A stretch of 64,000 nucleotides of DNA from Tritrichomonas musculus (lineage: Eukaryota > Parabasalia > Tritrichomonadida > Tritrichomonadidae). Below, piece after piece: positions 40,648 to 55,600 of this stretch. Made by a program: the position numbers and the translations under genes. Each line of letters opens with the position of its first letter. Position 1 is the first letter of the stretch. The stretch spans positions 1-64,000 of the forward strand of contig JAPFFF010000088.1 in NCBI GenBank assembly GCA_039105265.1, in the 5' to 3' direction. Under the pieces are notes generated by a model. It had not been told where the DNA came from and ran no database searches. It worked only from the letters and a program-made list of their open reading frames with translations.

Positions 40648-43600
40648 TTGAATCATCAGATTCAACGAGAACTGCAGTTGAACCATCAGATTCAACGAGA
40701 ACTGCAGTTGAATCATCAGATGCAACGACAACTGCAGTTGAATCATCAGATGCAACGAGAACTGCAGTTGAATCATCAGATGCAACGAGAACTGCAGTTG
40801 AATCATCAGATTCAACGAGAACTGCAGTTGAATCATCAGATGCAACGACAACTGCAGTTGAATCATCAGATGCAACGAGAACTGCAGTTGAATCATCAGA
40901 TGCAACGAGAACTGCAGTTGAATCATCAGATTCAACGAGAACTGCAGTTGAACCATCAGATTCAACGAGAACTGCAGTTGAATCATCAGATGCAACGAGA
41001 ACTACAGTTGAATCATCAGATTCAACGAGAACTGCAGTTGAATCATCAGATGCAACGAGAACTACAGTTGAATCATCAGATTCAACGAGAACTGCAGTTG
41101 AATCATCAGATGCAACAAGAACTGCAGTTGAATCATCAGATTCAACGAGAACTGCAGTTGAATCATCAGATTCAACGAGAACTGCAGTTGAACCATCAGA
41201 TTCAACGAGAACTACAGTTGAATCATCAGATTCAACGAGAACTGCAGTTGAATCATCAGATTCAACGAGAACTACAGTTGAATCATCAGATTCAACGAGA
41301 ACTGCAGTTGAATCATCAGATGCAACGAGAACTACAGTTGAATCATCAGATTCAACGAGAACTGCAGTTGAATCATCAGATGCAACGACAACTGCAGTTG
41401 AATCATCAGATGCAACGACAACTGCAGTTGAATCATCAGATGCAACGAGAACTGCAGTTGAATCATCAGATGCAACGAGAACTGCAGTTTAATAATAAGA
41501 TTCAACGAGAACTGCAGTTGAATCATCAGATGAAACAAGAACTGCAGTTGAATCATCAGATGCAACAAGAACTGCAGTTGAATCATCAGATTCAACGAGA
41601 ACTGCAGTTGAATCATCAGATTCAACGAGAACTGCAGTTGAACCATCAGATTCAACGAGAACTACAGTTGAATCATCAGATTCAACGAGAACTGCAGTTG
41701 AATCATCAGATTCAACGAGAACTACAGTTGAATCATCAGATTCAACGAGAACTGCAGTTGAATCATCAGATGCAACGAGAACTACAGTTGAATCATCAGA
41801 TTCAACGAGAACTGCAGTTGAATCATCAGATGCAACGACAACTGCAGTTGAATCATCAGATGCAACGACAACTGCAGTTGAATCATCAGATTCAACGAGA
41901 ACTGCAGTTGAATCATCAGATGCAACGAGAACTGCAGTTGAATCATCAGATTCAACGAGAACTGCAGTTGAATCATCAGATGCAACAAGAACTGCAGTTG
42001 AATCATCAGATTCAACGAGAACTGCAGTTGAATCATCAGATGCAACGAGAACTGCAGTTGAATCATCAGATGCAACGAGAACTACAGTTGAATCATCAGA
42101 TGCAACGAGAACTGCAGTTGAATCATCAGATGCAACGAGAACTGCAGTTTAATAATAAGATTCAACAAGAACTGCAGTTTAATCATAAGATTCAACGAGA
42201 ACTGCAGTTTAATCATCAGATTCAACGAGAACTGTAGTTTAATAATAAGATTCAACAAGAACTGCAGTTGAATCATCAGATGCAACGAGAACTGCAGTTG
42301 AATCATCAGATTCAACGAGAACTGCAGTTGAATCATCAGATGCAACGAGAACTGCAGTTGAATCATCAGATGCAACGAGAACTGCAGTTGAATCATCAGA
42401 TTCAACGAGAACTGCAGTTGAATCATCAGATGCAACGAGAACTGCAGTTGAACCATCAGATTCAACGAGAACTGCAGTTGAATCATCAGATGCAACGAGA
42501 ACTACAGTTGAATCATCAGATTCAACGAGAACTGCAGTTGAATCATCAGATGCAACGAGAACTACAGTTGAATCATCAGATTCAACGAGAACTGCAGTTG
42601 AATCATCAGATGCAACAAGAACTGCAGTTGAATCATCAGATTCAACGAGAACTGCAGTTGAATCATCAGATTCAACGAGAACTGCAGTTGAACCATCAGA
42701 TTCAACGAGAACTACAGTTGAATCATCAGATTCAACGAGAACTGCAGTTGAATCATCAGATTCAACGAGAACTACAGTTGAATCATCAGATTCAACGAGA
42801 ACTGCAGTTGAATCATCAGATGCAACGAGAACTACAGTTGAATCATCAGATTCAACGAGAACTGCAGTTGAATCATCAGATGCAACGACAACTGCAGTTG
42901 AATCATCAGATGCAACGACAACTGCAGTTGAATCATCAGATTCAACGAGAACTGCAGTTGAATCATCAGATGCAACGAGAACTGCAGTTGAATCATCAGA
43001 TTCAACGAGAACTGCAGTTTAATAATAAGATGAAACAAGAACTGCAGTTGAATCATCAGATGCAACGAGAACTGCAGTTGAATCATCAGATGCAACGAGA
43101 ACTGCAGTTGAATCATCAGATGCAACGACAACTGCAGTTGAATCATCAGATGCAACGAGAACTGCAGTTGAATCATCAGATGCAACGAGAACTGCAGTTT
43201 AATAATAAGATGAAACAAGAACTGCAGTTGAATCATCAGATGCAACGACAACTGCAGTTGAATCATCAGATGCAACGAGAACTGCAGTTGAATCATCAGA
43301 TGCAACGAGAACTGCAGTTGAATCATCAGATTCAACGAGAACTGCAGTTGAATCATCAGATTCAACGAGAACTGCAGTTGAATCATCAGATGCAACGAGA
43401 ACTGCAGTTGAATCATCAGATGCAACGAGAACTACAGTTGAATCATCAGATTCAACGAGAACTGCAGTTGAACCATCAGATTCAACGAGAACTGCAGTTG
43501 AACCATCAGATTCAACGAGAACTGCAGTTGAATCATCAGATGCAACGAGAACTGCAGTTGAATCATCAGATGCAACGAGAACTGCAGTTTAATAATAAGA

Positions 43601-46600
43601 TTCAACAAGAACTGCAGTTTAATCATAAGATTCAACGAGAACTGCAGTTTAATCATCAGATTCAACGAGAACTGCAGTTTAATAATAAGATTCAACAAGA
43701 ACTGCAGTTGAATCATCAGATGCAACGAGAACTGCAGTTGAATCATCAGATTCAACGAGAACTGCAGTTGAATCATCAGATGCAACGACAACTGCAGTTG
43801 AATCATCAGATGCAACGAGAACTGCAGTTGAATCATCAGATTCAACGAGAACTGCAGTTGAATCATCAGATGCAACGAGAACTGCAGTTGAATCATCAGA
43901 TGCAACGAGAACTGCAGTTGAATCATCAGATTCAACGAGAACTGCAGTTTAATAATAAGATGAAACAAGAACTGCAGTTGAATCATCAGATGCAACGAGA
44001 ACTGCAGTTGAATCATCAGATGCAACGAGAACTGCAGTTGAATCATCAGATGCAACGACAACTGCAGTTGAATCATCAGATGCAACGAGAACTGCAGTTG
44101 AATCATCAGATGCAACGAGAACTGCAGTTTAATAATAAGATGAAACAAGAACTGCAGTTGAATCATCAGATGCAACGACAACTGCAGTTGAATCATCAGA
44201 TGCAACGAGAACTGCAGTTGAATCATCAGATGCAACGAGAACTGCAGTTGAATCATCAGATTCAACGAGAACTGCAGTTGAATCATCAGATTCAACGAGA
44301 ACTGCAGTTGAATCATCAGATGCAACGAGAACTGCAGTTGAATCATCAGATGCAACGAGAACTACAGTTGAATCATCAGATTCAACGAGAACTGCAGTTG
44401 AACCATCAGATTCAACGAGAACTGCAGTTGAACCATCAGATTCAACGAGAACTGCAGTTGAATCATCAGATGCAACGAGAACTGCAGTTGAATCATCAGA
44501 TGCAACGAGAACTGCAGTTTAATAATAAGATTCAACAAGAACTGCAGTTTAATCATAAGATTCAACGAGAACTGCAGTTTAATCATCAGATTCAACGAGA
44601 ACTGCAGTTTAATAATAAGATTCAACAAGAACTGCAGTTGAATCATCAGATGCAACGAGAACTGCAGTTGAATCATCAGATTCAACGAGAACTGCAGTTG
44701 AATCATCAGATGCAACGACAACTGCAGTTGAATCATCAGATGCAACGAGAACTGCAGTTGAATCATCAGATTCAACGAGAACTGCAGTTGAATCATCAGA
44801 TGCAACGAGAACTGCAGTTGAATCATCAGATGCAACAAGAACTGCAGTTGAATCATCAGATTCAACGAGAACTGCAGTTGAATCATCAGATTCAACGAGA
44901 ACTGCAGTTGAACCATCAGATTCAACGAGAACTACAGTTGAATCATCAGATTCAACGAGAACTGCAGTTGAATCATCAGATTCAACGAGAACTACAGTTG
45001 AATCATCAGATTCAACGAGAACTGCAGTTGAATCATCAGATGCAACGAGAACTACAGTTGAATCATCAGATTCAACGAGAACTGCAGTTGAATCATCAGA
45101 TGCAACGACAACTGCAGTTGAATCATCAGATGCAACGACAACTGCAGTTGAATCATCAGATTCAACGAGAACTGCAGTTGAATCATCAGATGCAACGAGA
45201 ACTGCAGTTGAATCATCAGATTCAACGAGAACTGCAGTTTAATAATAAGATGAAACAAGAACTGCAGTTGAATCATCAGATGCAACGAGAACTGCAGTTG
45301 AATCATCAGATGCAACGAGAACTGCAGTTGAATCATCAGATGCAACGACAACTGCAGTTGAATCATCAGATGCAACGAGAACTGCAGTTGAATCATCAGA
45401 TGCAACGAGAACTGCAGTTTAATAATAAGATGAAACAAGAACTGCAGTTGAATCATCAGATGCAACGACAACTGCAGTTGAATCATCAGATGCAACGAGA
45501 ACTGCAGTTGAATCATCAGATGCAACGAGAACTGCAGTTGAATCATCAGATTCAACGAGAACTGCAGTTGAATCATCAGATTCAACGAGAACTGCAGTTG
45601 AATCATCAGATGCAACGAGAACTGCAGTTGAATCATCAGATGCAACGAGAACTACAGTTGAATCATCAGATTCAACGAGAACTGCAGTTGAACCATCAGA
45701 TTCAACGAGAACTGCAGTTGAACCATCAGATTCAACGAGAACTGCAGTTGAATCATCAGATGCAACGAGAACTGCAGTTGAATCATCAGATGCAACGAGA
45801 ACTGCAGTTTAATAATAAGATGCAACAAGAACTGCAGTTGAATCATCAGATGCAACGAGAACTGCAGTTGAATCATCAGATGCAACGAGAACTGCAGTTG
45901 AATCATCAGATACAGCGAGAACTGCAGTTGAATCATCAGATTCAACGAGAACTGCAGTTGAATCATCAGATTCAACGAGAACTGCAGTTGAATCATCAGA
46001 TGCAACGAGAACTGCAGTTGAATCATCAGATGCAACGAGAACTACAGTTGAATCATCAGATTCAACGAGAACTGCAGTTGAATCATCAGATTCAACGAGA
46101 ACTGCAGTTGAATCATCAGATTCAACGAGAACTGCAGTTGAATCATCAGATGCAACGAGAACTGCAGTTGAATCATCAGATTCAACGACAACTGCAGTTG
46201 AACCATCAGATTCAACGAGAACTGCAGTTGAATCATCAGATGCAACGAGAACTGCAGTTGAATCATCAGATGCAACGAGAACTGCAGTTGAATCATCAGA
46301 TTCAACGAGAACTGCAGTTGAATCATCAGATGCAACGAGAACTGCAGTTGAATCATCAGATTCAACGAGAACTGCAGTTGAATCATCAGATGCAACGAGA
46401 ACTGCAGTTGAATCATCAGATGCAACGAGAACTGCAGTTTAATAATAAGATGCAACGAGAACTGCAGTTGAATCATCAGATTCAACGAGAACTGCAGTTG
46501 AATCATCAGATGCAACGAGAACTGCAGTTGAATCATCAGATGCAGCGAGAACTGCAGTTTAATAATAAGATGAAACAAGAACTGCAGTTGAATCATCAGA

Positions 46601-49600
46601 TGCAACGAGAACTGTAGTTGAATCATCAGATGCAACGAGAACTGCAGTTGAATCATCAGATGCAACGAGAACTGCAGTTGAATCATCAGATGCAGCGAGA
46701 ACTGCAGTTTAATAATAAGATGAAACAAGAACTGCAGTTGAATCATCAGATGCAACGAGAACTGCAGTTGAATCATCAGATGCAGCGAGAACTGCAGTTT
46801 AATAATAAGATGAAACAAGAACTGCAGTTGAATCATCAGATTCAACGAGAACTGCAGTTGAATCATCAGATGCAACGACAACTGCAGTTGAATCATCAGA
46901 TGCAACAAGAACTGCAGTTGAATCATCAGATTCAACGAGAACTGCAGTTGAATCATCAGATGCAACGAGAACTGCAGTTGAATCATCAGATGCAACGAGA
47001 ACTACAGTTGAATCATCAGATGCAACGAGAACTGCAGTTGAATCATCAGATGCAACGAGAACTGCAGTTTAATAATAAGATTCAACAAGAACTGCAGTTT
47101 AATCATAAGATTCAACGAGAACTGCAGTTTAATCATCAGATTCAACGAGAACTGTAGTTTAATAATAAGATTCAACAAGAACTGCAGTTGAATCATCAGA
47201 TGCAACGAGAACTGCAGTTGAATCATCAGATTCAACGAGAACTGCAGTTGAATCATCAGATGCAACGAGAACTGCAGTTGAATCATCAGATGCAACGAGA
47301 ACTGCAGTTGAATCATCAGATTCAACGAGAACTGCAGTTGAATCATCAGATGCAACGAGAACTGCAGTTGAACCATCAGATTCAACGAGAACTGCAGTTG
47401 AATCATCAGATGCAACGAGAACTACAGTTGAATCATCAGATTCAACGAGAACTGCAGTTGAATCATCAGATGCAACGAGAACTACAGTTGAATCATCAGA
47501 TTCAACGAGAACTGCAGTTGAATCATCAGATGCAACAAGAACTGCAGTTGAATCATCAGATTCAACGAGAACTGCAGTTGAATCATCAGATTCAACGAGA
47601 ACTGCAGTTGAACCATCAGATTCAACGAGAACTACAGTTGAATCATCAGATTCAACGAGAACTGCAGTTGAATCATCAGATTCAACGAGAACTACAGTTG
47701 AATCATCAGATTCAACGAGAACTGCAGTTGAATCATCAGATGCAACGAGAACTACAGTTGAATCATCAGATTCAACGAGAACTGCAGTTGAATCATCAGA
47801 TGCAACGACAACTGCAGTTGAATCATCAGATGCAACGACAACTGCAGTTGAATCATCAGATTCAACGAGAACTGCAGTTGAATCATCAGATGCAACGAGA
47901 ACTGCAGTTGAATCATCAGATTCAACGAGAACTGCAGTTTAATAATAAGATGAAACAAGAACTGCAGTTGAATCATCAGATGCAACGAGAACTGCAGTTG
48001 AATCATCAGATGCAACGAGAACTGCAGTTGAATCATCAGATGCAACGACAACTGCAGTTGAATCATCAGATGCAACGAGAACTGCAGTTGAATCATCAGA
48101 TGCAACGAGAACTGCAGTTTAATAATAAGATGAAACAAGAACTGCAGTTGAATCATCAGATGCAACGACAACTGCAGTTGAATCATCAGATGCAACGAGA
48201 ACTGCAGTTGAATCATCAGATGCAACGAGAACTGCAGTTGAATCATCAGATTCAACGAGAACTGCAGTTGAATCATCAGATTCAACGAGAACTGCAGTTG
48301 AATCATCAGATGCAACGAGAACTGCAGTTGAATCATCAGATGCAACGAGAACTACAGTTGAATCATCAGATTCAACGAGAACTGCAGTTGAACCATCAGA
48401 TTCAACGAGAACTGCAGTTGAACCATCAGATTCAACGAGAACTGCAGTTGAATCATCAGATGCAACGAGAACTGCAGTTGAATCATCAGATGCAACGAGA
48501 ACTGCAGTTTAATAATAAGATTCAACAAGAACTGCAGTTTAATCATAAGATTCAACGAGAACTGCAGTTTAATCATCAGATTCAACGAGAACTGCAGTTT
48601 AATAATAAGATTCAACAAGAACTGCAGTTGAATCATCAGATGCAACGAGAACTGCAGTTGAATCATCAGATTCAACGAGAACTGCAGTTGAATCATCAGA
48701 TGCAACGACAACTGCAGTTGAATCATCAGATGCAACGAGAACTGCAGTTGAATCATCAGATTCAACGAGAACTGCAGTTGAATCATCAGATGCAACGAGA
48801 ACTGCAGTTGAACCATCAGATTCAACGAGAACTGCAGTTGAATCATCAGATGCAACGAGAACTACAGTTGAATCATCAGATTCAACGAGAACTGCAGTTG
48901 AATCATCAGATGCAACGAGAACTACAGTTGAATCATCAGATTCAACGAGAACTGCAGTTGAATCATCAGATGCAACAAGAACTGCAGTTGAATCATCAGA
49001 TTCAACGAGAACTGCAGTTGAATCATCAGATTCAACGAGAACTGCAGTTGAACCATCAGATTCAACGAGAACTACAGTTGAATCATCAGATTCAACGAGA
49101 ACTGCAGTTGAATCATCAGATTCAACGAGAACTACAGTTGAATCATCAGATTCAACGAGAACTGCAGTTGAATCATCAGATGCAACGAGAACTACAGTTG
49201 AATCATCAGATTCAACGAGAACTGCAGTTGAATCATCAGATGCAACGACAACTGCAGTTGAATCATCAGATGCAACGACAACTGCAGTTGAATCATCAGA
49301 TTCAACGAGAACTGCAGTTGAATCATCAGATGCAACGAGAACTGCAGTTGAATCATCAGATTCAACGAGAACTGCAGTTTAATAATAAGATGAAACAAGA
49401 ACTGCAGTTGAATCATCAGATGCAACGAGAACTGCAGTTGAATCATCAGATGCAACGAGAACTGCAGTTGAATCATCAGATGCAACGACAACTGCAGTTG
49501 AATCATCAGATGCAACGAGAACTGCAGTTGAATCATCAGATGCAACGAGAACTGCAGTTTAATAATAAGATGAAACAAGAACTGCAGTTGAATCATCAGA

Positions 49601-52600
49601 TGCAACGACAACTGCAGTTGAATCATCAGATGCAACGAGAACTGCAGTTGAATCATCAGATGCAACGAGAACTGCAGTTGAATCATCAGATTCAACGAGA
49701 ACTGCAGTTGAATCATCAGATTCAACGAGAACTGCAGTTGAATCATCAGATGCAACGAGAACTGCAGTTGAATCATCAGATGCAACGAGAACTACAGTTG
49801 AATCATCAGATTCAACGAGAACTGCAGTTGAACCATCAGATTCAACGAGAACTGCAGTTGAACCATCAGATTCAACGAGAACTGCAGTTGAATCATCAGA
49901 TGCAACGAGAACTGCAGTTGAATCATCAGATGCAACGAGAACTGCAGTTTAATAATAAGATGCAACAAGAACTGCAGTTGAATCATCAGATGCAACGAGA
50001 ACTGCAGTTGAATCATCAGATGCAACGAGAACTGCAGTTGAATCATCAGATACAGCGAGAACTGCAGTTGAATCATCAGATTCAACGAGAACTGCAGTTG
50101 AATCATCAGATTCAACGAGAACTGCAGTTGAATCATCAGATGCAACGAGAACTGCAGTTGAATCATCAGATGCAACGAGAACTACAGTTGAATCATCAGA
50201 TTCAACGAGAACTGCAGTTGAATCATCAGATTCAACGAGAACTGCAGTTGAATCATCAGATGCAACGAGAACTGCAGTTGAATCATCAGATGCAACGAGA
50301 ACTGCAGTTGAATCATCAGATTCAACGACAACTGCAGTTGAACCATCAGATTCAACGAGAACTGCAGTTGAATCATCAGATGCAACGAGAACTGCAGTTG
50401 AATCATCAGATGCAACGAGAACTGCAGTTGAATCATCAGATTCAACGAGAACTGCAGTTGAATCATCAGATGCAACGAGAACTGCAGTTGAATCATCAGA
50501 TTCAACGAGAACTGCAGTTGAATCATCAGATGCAACGAGAACTGCAGTTGAATCATCAGATGCAACGAGAACTGCAGTTTAATAATAAGATGCAACGAGA
50601 ACTGCAGTTGAATCATCAGATTCAACGAGAACTGCAGTTGAATCATCAGATGCAACGAGAACTGCAGTTGAATCATCAGATGCAGCGAGAACTGCAGTTT
50701 AATAATAAGATGAAACAAGAACTGCAGTTGAATCATCAGATGCAACGAGAACTGTAGTTGAATCATCAGATGCAACGAGAACTGCAGTTGAATCATCAGA
50801 TGCAACGAGAACTGCAGTTGAATCATCAGATGCAGCGAGAACTGCAGTTTAATAATAAGATGAAACAAGAACTGCAGTTGAATCATCAGATGCAACGAGA
50901 ACTGCAGTTGAATCATCAGATGCAGCGAGAACTGCAGTTTAATAATAAGATGAAACAAGAACTGCAGTTGAATCATCAGATTCAACGAGAACTGCAGTTG
51001 AATCATCAGATGCAACAAGAACTGCAGTTGAATCATCAGATGCAACGAGAACTGCAGTTGAATCATCAGATGCAACGAGAACTGCAGTTGAATCATCAGA
51101 TTCAACGAGAACTGCAGTTGAATCATCAGATGCAACGACAACTGCAGTTGAATCATCAGATTCAACGAGAACTGCAGTTGAATCATCAGATTCAACGAGA
51201 ACTGCAGTTGAATCATCAGATGCAACGAGAACTGCAGTTGAATCATCAGATTCAACGAGAACTGCAGTTTAATAATAAGATTCAACGAGAACTGCAGTTT
51301 AATAATAAGATGAAACAAGAACTGCAGTTGAATAATCAGATGCAACGAGAACTGCAGTTGAATCATCAGATTCAACGACAACTGCAGTTGAATCATCAGA
51401 TTCAACGAGAACTGCAGTTGAATCATCAGATGCAACGAGAACTGCAGTTGAATCATCAGATTCAACGAGAACTGCAGTTTAATAATAAGATTCAACGAGA
51501 ACTGCAGTTTAATAATAAGATGCAACGAGAACTGCAGTTGAATCATCAGATGCAACGAGAACTGCAGTTGAATCATCAGATGCAACGAGAACTGCAGTTG
51601 AATCATCAGATGCAGCGAGAACTGCAGTTTAATAATAAGATGAAACAAGAACTGCAGTTGAATCATCAGATGCAACGAGAACTGCAGTTGAATCATCAGA
51701 TGCAACGAGAACTGCAGTTGAATCATCAGATGCAACGAGAACTGCAGTTTAATAATAAGATTCAACAAGAACTGCAGTTTAATCATAAGATTCAACGAGA
51801 ACTGCAGTTTAATCATAAGATTCAACGAGAACTGCAGTTTAATAATAAGATTCAACAAGAACTGCAGTTGAATCATCAGATGCAACGAGAACTGCAGTTG
51901 AATCATCAGATTCAACGAGAACTGCAGTTGAATCATCAGATGCAACGAGAACTGCAGTTGAATCATCAGATGCAACGAGAACTGCAGTTGAATCATCAGA
52001 TTCAACGAGAACTGCAGTTGAATCATCAGATGCAACGAGAACTGCAGTTGAACCATCAGATTCAACGAGAACTGCAGTTGAATCATCAGATGCAACGAGA
52101 ACTACAGTTGAATCATCAGATTCAACGAGAACTGCAGTTGAATCATCAGATGCAACGAGAACTACAGTTGAATCATCAGATTCAACGAGAACTGCAGTTG
52201 AATCATCAGATGCAACAAGAACTGCAGTTGAATCATCAGATTCAACGAGAACTGCAGTTGAATCATCAGATTCAACGAGAACTGCAGTTGAACCATCAGA
52301 TTCAACGAGAACTACAGTTGAATCATCAGATTCAACGAGAACTGCAGTTGAATCATCAGATTCAACGAGAACTACAGTTGAATCATCAGATTCAACGAGA
52401 ACTGCAGTTGAATCATCAGATGCAACGAGAACTACAGTTGAATCATCAGATTCAACGAGAACTGCAGTTGAATCATCAGATGCAACGACAACTGCAGTTG
52501 AATCATCAGATGCAACGACAACTGCAGTTGAATCATCAGATTCAACGAGAACTGCAGTTGAATCATCAGATGCAACGAGAACTGCAGTTGAATCATCAGA

Positions 52601-55600
52601 TTCAACGAGAACTGCAGTTTAATAATAAGATGAAACAAGAACTGCAGTTGAATCATCAGATGCAACGAGAACTGCAGTTGAATCATCAGATGCAACGAGA
52701 ACTGCAGTTGAATCATCAGATGCAACGACAACTGCAGTTGAATCATCAGATGCAACGAGAACTGCAGTTTAATAATAAGATGAAACAAGAACTGCAGTTG
52801 AATCATCAGATGCAACGACAACTGCAGTTGAATCATCAGATGCAACGAGAACTGCAGTTGAATCATCAGATGCAACGAGAACTGCAGTTGAATCATCAGA
52901 TTCAACGAGAACTGCAGTTGAATCATCAGATTCAACGAGAACTGCAGTTGAATCATCAGATGCAACGAGAACTGCAGTTGAATCATCAGATGCAACGAGA
53001 ACTACAGTTGAATCATCAGATTCAACGAGAACTGCAGTTGAACCATCAGATTCAACGAGAACTGCAGTTGAACCATCAGATTCAACGAGAACTGCAGTTG
53101 AATCATCAGATGCAACGAGAACTGCAGTTGAATCATCAGATGCAACGAGAACTGCAGTTTAATAATAAGATGCAACAAGAACTGCAGTTGAATCATCAGA
53201 TGCAACGAGAACTGCAGTTGAATCATCAGATGCAACGAGAACTGCAGTTGAATCATCAGATGCAGCGAGAACTGCAGTTGAATCATCAGATTCAACGAGA
53301 ACTGCAGTTGAATCATCAGATTCAACGAGAACTGCAGTTGAATCATCAGATGCAACGAGAACTGCAGTTGAATCATCAGATGCAACGAGAACTACAGTTG
53401 AATCATCAGATTCAACGAGAACTGCAGTTGAATCATCAGATTCAACGAGAACTGCAGTTGAATCATCAGATTCAACGAGAACTGCAGTTGAATCATCAGA
53501 TGCAACGAGAACTGCAGTTGAATCATCAGATTCAACGACAACTGCAGTTGAACCATCAGATTCAACGAGAACTGCAGTTGAATCATCAGATGCAACGAGA
53601 ACTGCAGTTGAATCATCAGATTCAACGAGAACTGCAGTTGAATCATCAGATGCAACGAGAACTGCAGTTGAATCATCAGATGCAACGAGAACTGCAGTTG
53701 AATCATCAGATGCAACGAGAACTACAGTTGAACCATCAGATTCAACGAGAACTGCAGTTGAATCATCAGATTCAACGAGAACTGCAGTTGAATCATCAGA
53801 TTCAACGAGAACTGCAGTTGAATCATCAGATGCAACGAGAACTGCAGTTGAATCATCAGATTCAACGACAACTGCAGTTGAACCATCAGATTCAACGAGA
53901 ACTGCAGTTGAATCATCAGATGCAACGAGAACTGCAGTTGAATCATCAGATGCAACGAGAACTACAGTTGAATCATCAGATTCAACGAGAACTGCAGTTG
54001 AATCATCAGATGCAACGAGAACTGCAGTTGAATCATCAGATTCAACGAGAACTGCAGTTGAACCATCAGATTCAACGAGAACTGCAGTTGAATCATCAGA
54101 TGCAACGAGAACTGCAGTTGAATCATCAGATGCAACGAGAACTGCAGTTTAATAATAAGATGCAACGAGAACTGCAGTTGAATCATCAGATGCAACGAGA
54201 ACTGCAGTTGAATCATCAGATGCAACGAGAACTGCAGTTGAATCATCAGATGCAGCGAGAACTGCAGTTTAATAATAAGATGAAACAAGAACTGCAGTTG
54301 AATCATCAGATGCAACGAGAACTGCAGTTGAATCATCAGATGCAACGAGAACTGCAGTTGAATCATCAGATGCAACGAGAACTGCAGTTGAATCATCAGA
54401 TGCAGCGAGAACTGCAGTTTAATAATAAGATGAAACAAGAACTGCAGTTGAATCATCAGATGCAACGAGAACTGCAGTTGAATCATCAGATGCAACGAGA
54501 ACTGCAGTTGAATCATCAGATGCAGCGAGAACTGCAGTTTAATAATAAGATGAAACAAGAACTGCAGTTGAATCATCAGATTCAACGAGAACTGCAGTTG
54601 AATCATCAGATGCAACGAGAACTGCAGTTGAATCATCAGATGCAACGAGAACTGCAGTTGAATCATCAGATGCAACGAGAACTGCAGTTGAATCATCAGA
54701 TTCAACGAGAACTGCAGTTGAATCATCAGATGCAACGACAACTGCAGTTGAATCATCAGATTCAACGAGAACTGCAGTTGAATCATCAGATTCAACGAGA
54801 ACTGCAGTTGAATCATCAGATTCAACGAGAACTGCAGTTTAATAATAAGATTCAACGAGAACTGCAGTTTAATAATAAGATGAAACAAGAACTGCAGTTG
54901 AATAATCAGATGCAACGAGAACTGCAGTTGAATCATCAGATTCAACGACAACTGCAGTTGAATCATCAGATTCAACGAGAACTGCAGTTGAATCATCAGA
55001 TGCAACGAGAACTGCAGTTGAATCATCAGATTCAACGAGAACTGCAGTTTAATAATAAGATTCAACGAGAACTGCAGTTTAATAATAAGATGAAACAAGA
55101 ACTGCAGTTGAATAATCAGATGCAACGAGAACTGCAGTTGAATCATCAGATGCAACGAGAACTGCAGTTGAATCATCAGATGCAACGAGAACTGCAGTTG
55201 AATCATCAGATTCAACGAGAACTGCAGTTGAATCATCAGATGCAACGAGAACTGCAGTTGAATCATCAGATTCAACGAGAACTTCAGTTGAATCATCAGA
55301 TTCAACGAGAACTGCAGTTGAATCATCAGATGCAACGAGAACTGCAGTTGAATCATCAGATGAAACAAGAACTGCAGTTGAATCATCAGATGCAACGAGA
55401 ACTGCAGTTGAATCATCAGATGCAACGAGAACTGCAGTTGAATCATCAGATGCAACGAGAACTGCAGTTGAATCATCAGATGCAACGACAACTGCAGTTG
55501 AATCATCAGATGCAACGAGAACTGCAGTTGAATCATCAGATTCAACGAGAACTGCAGTTGAATCATCAGATGCAACGAGAACTGCAGTTGAATCATCAGA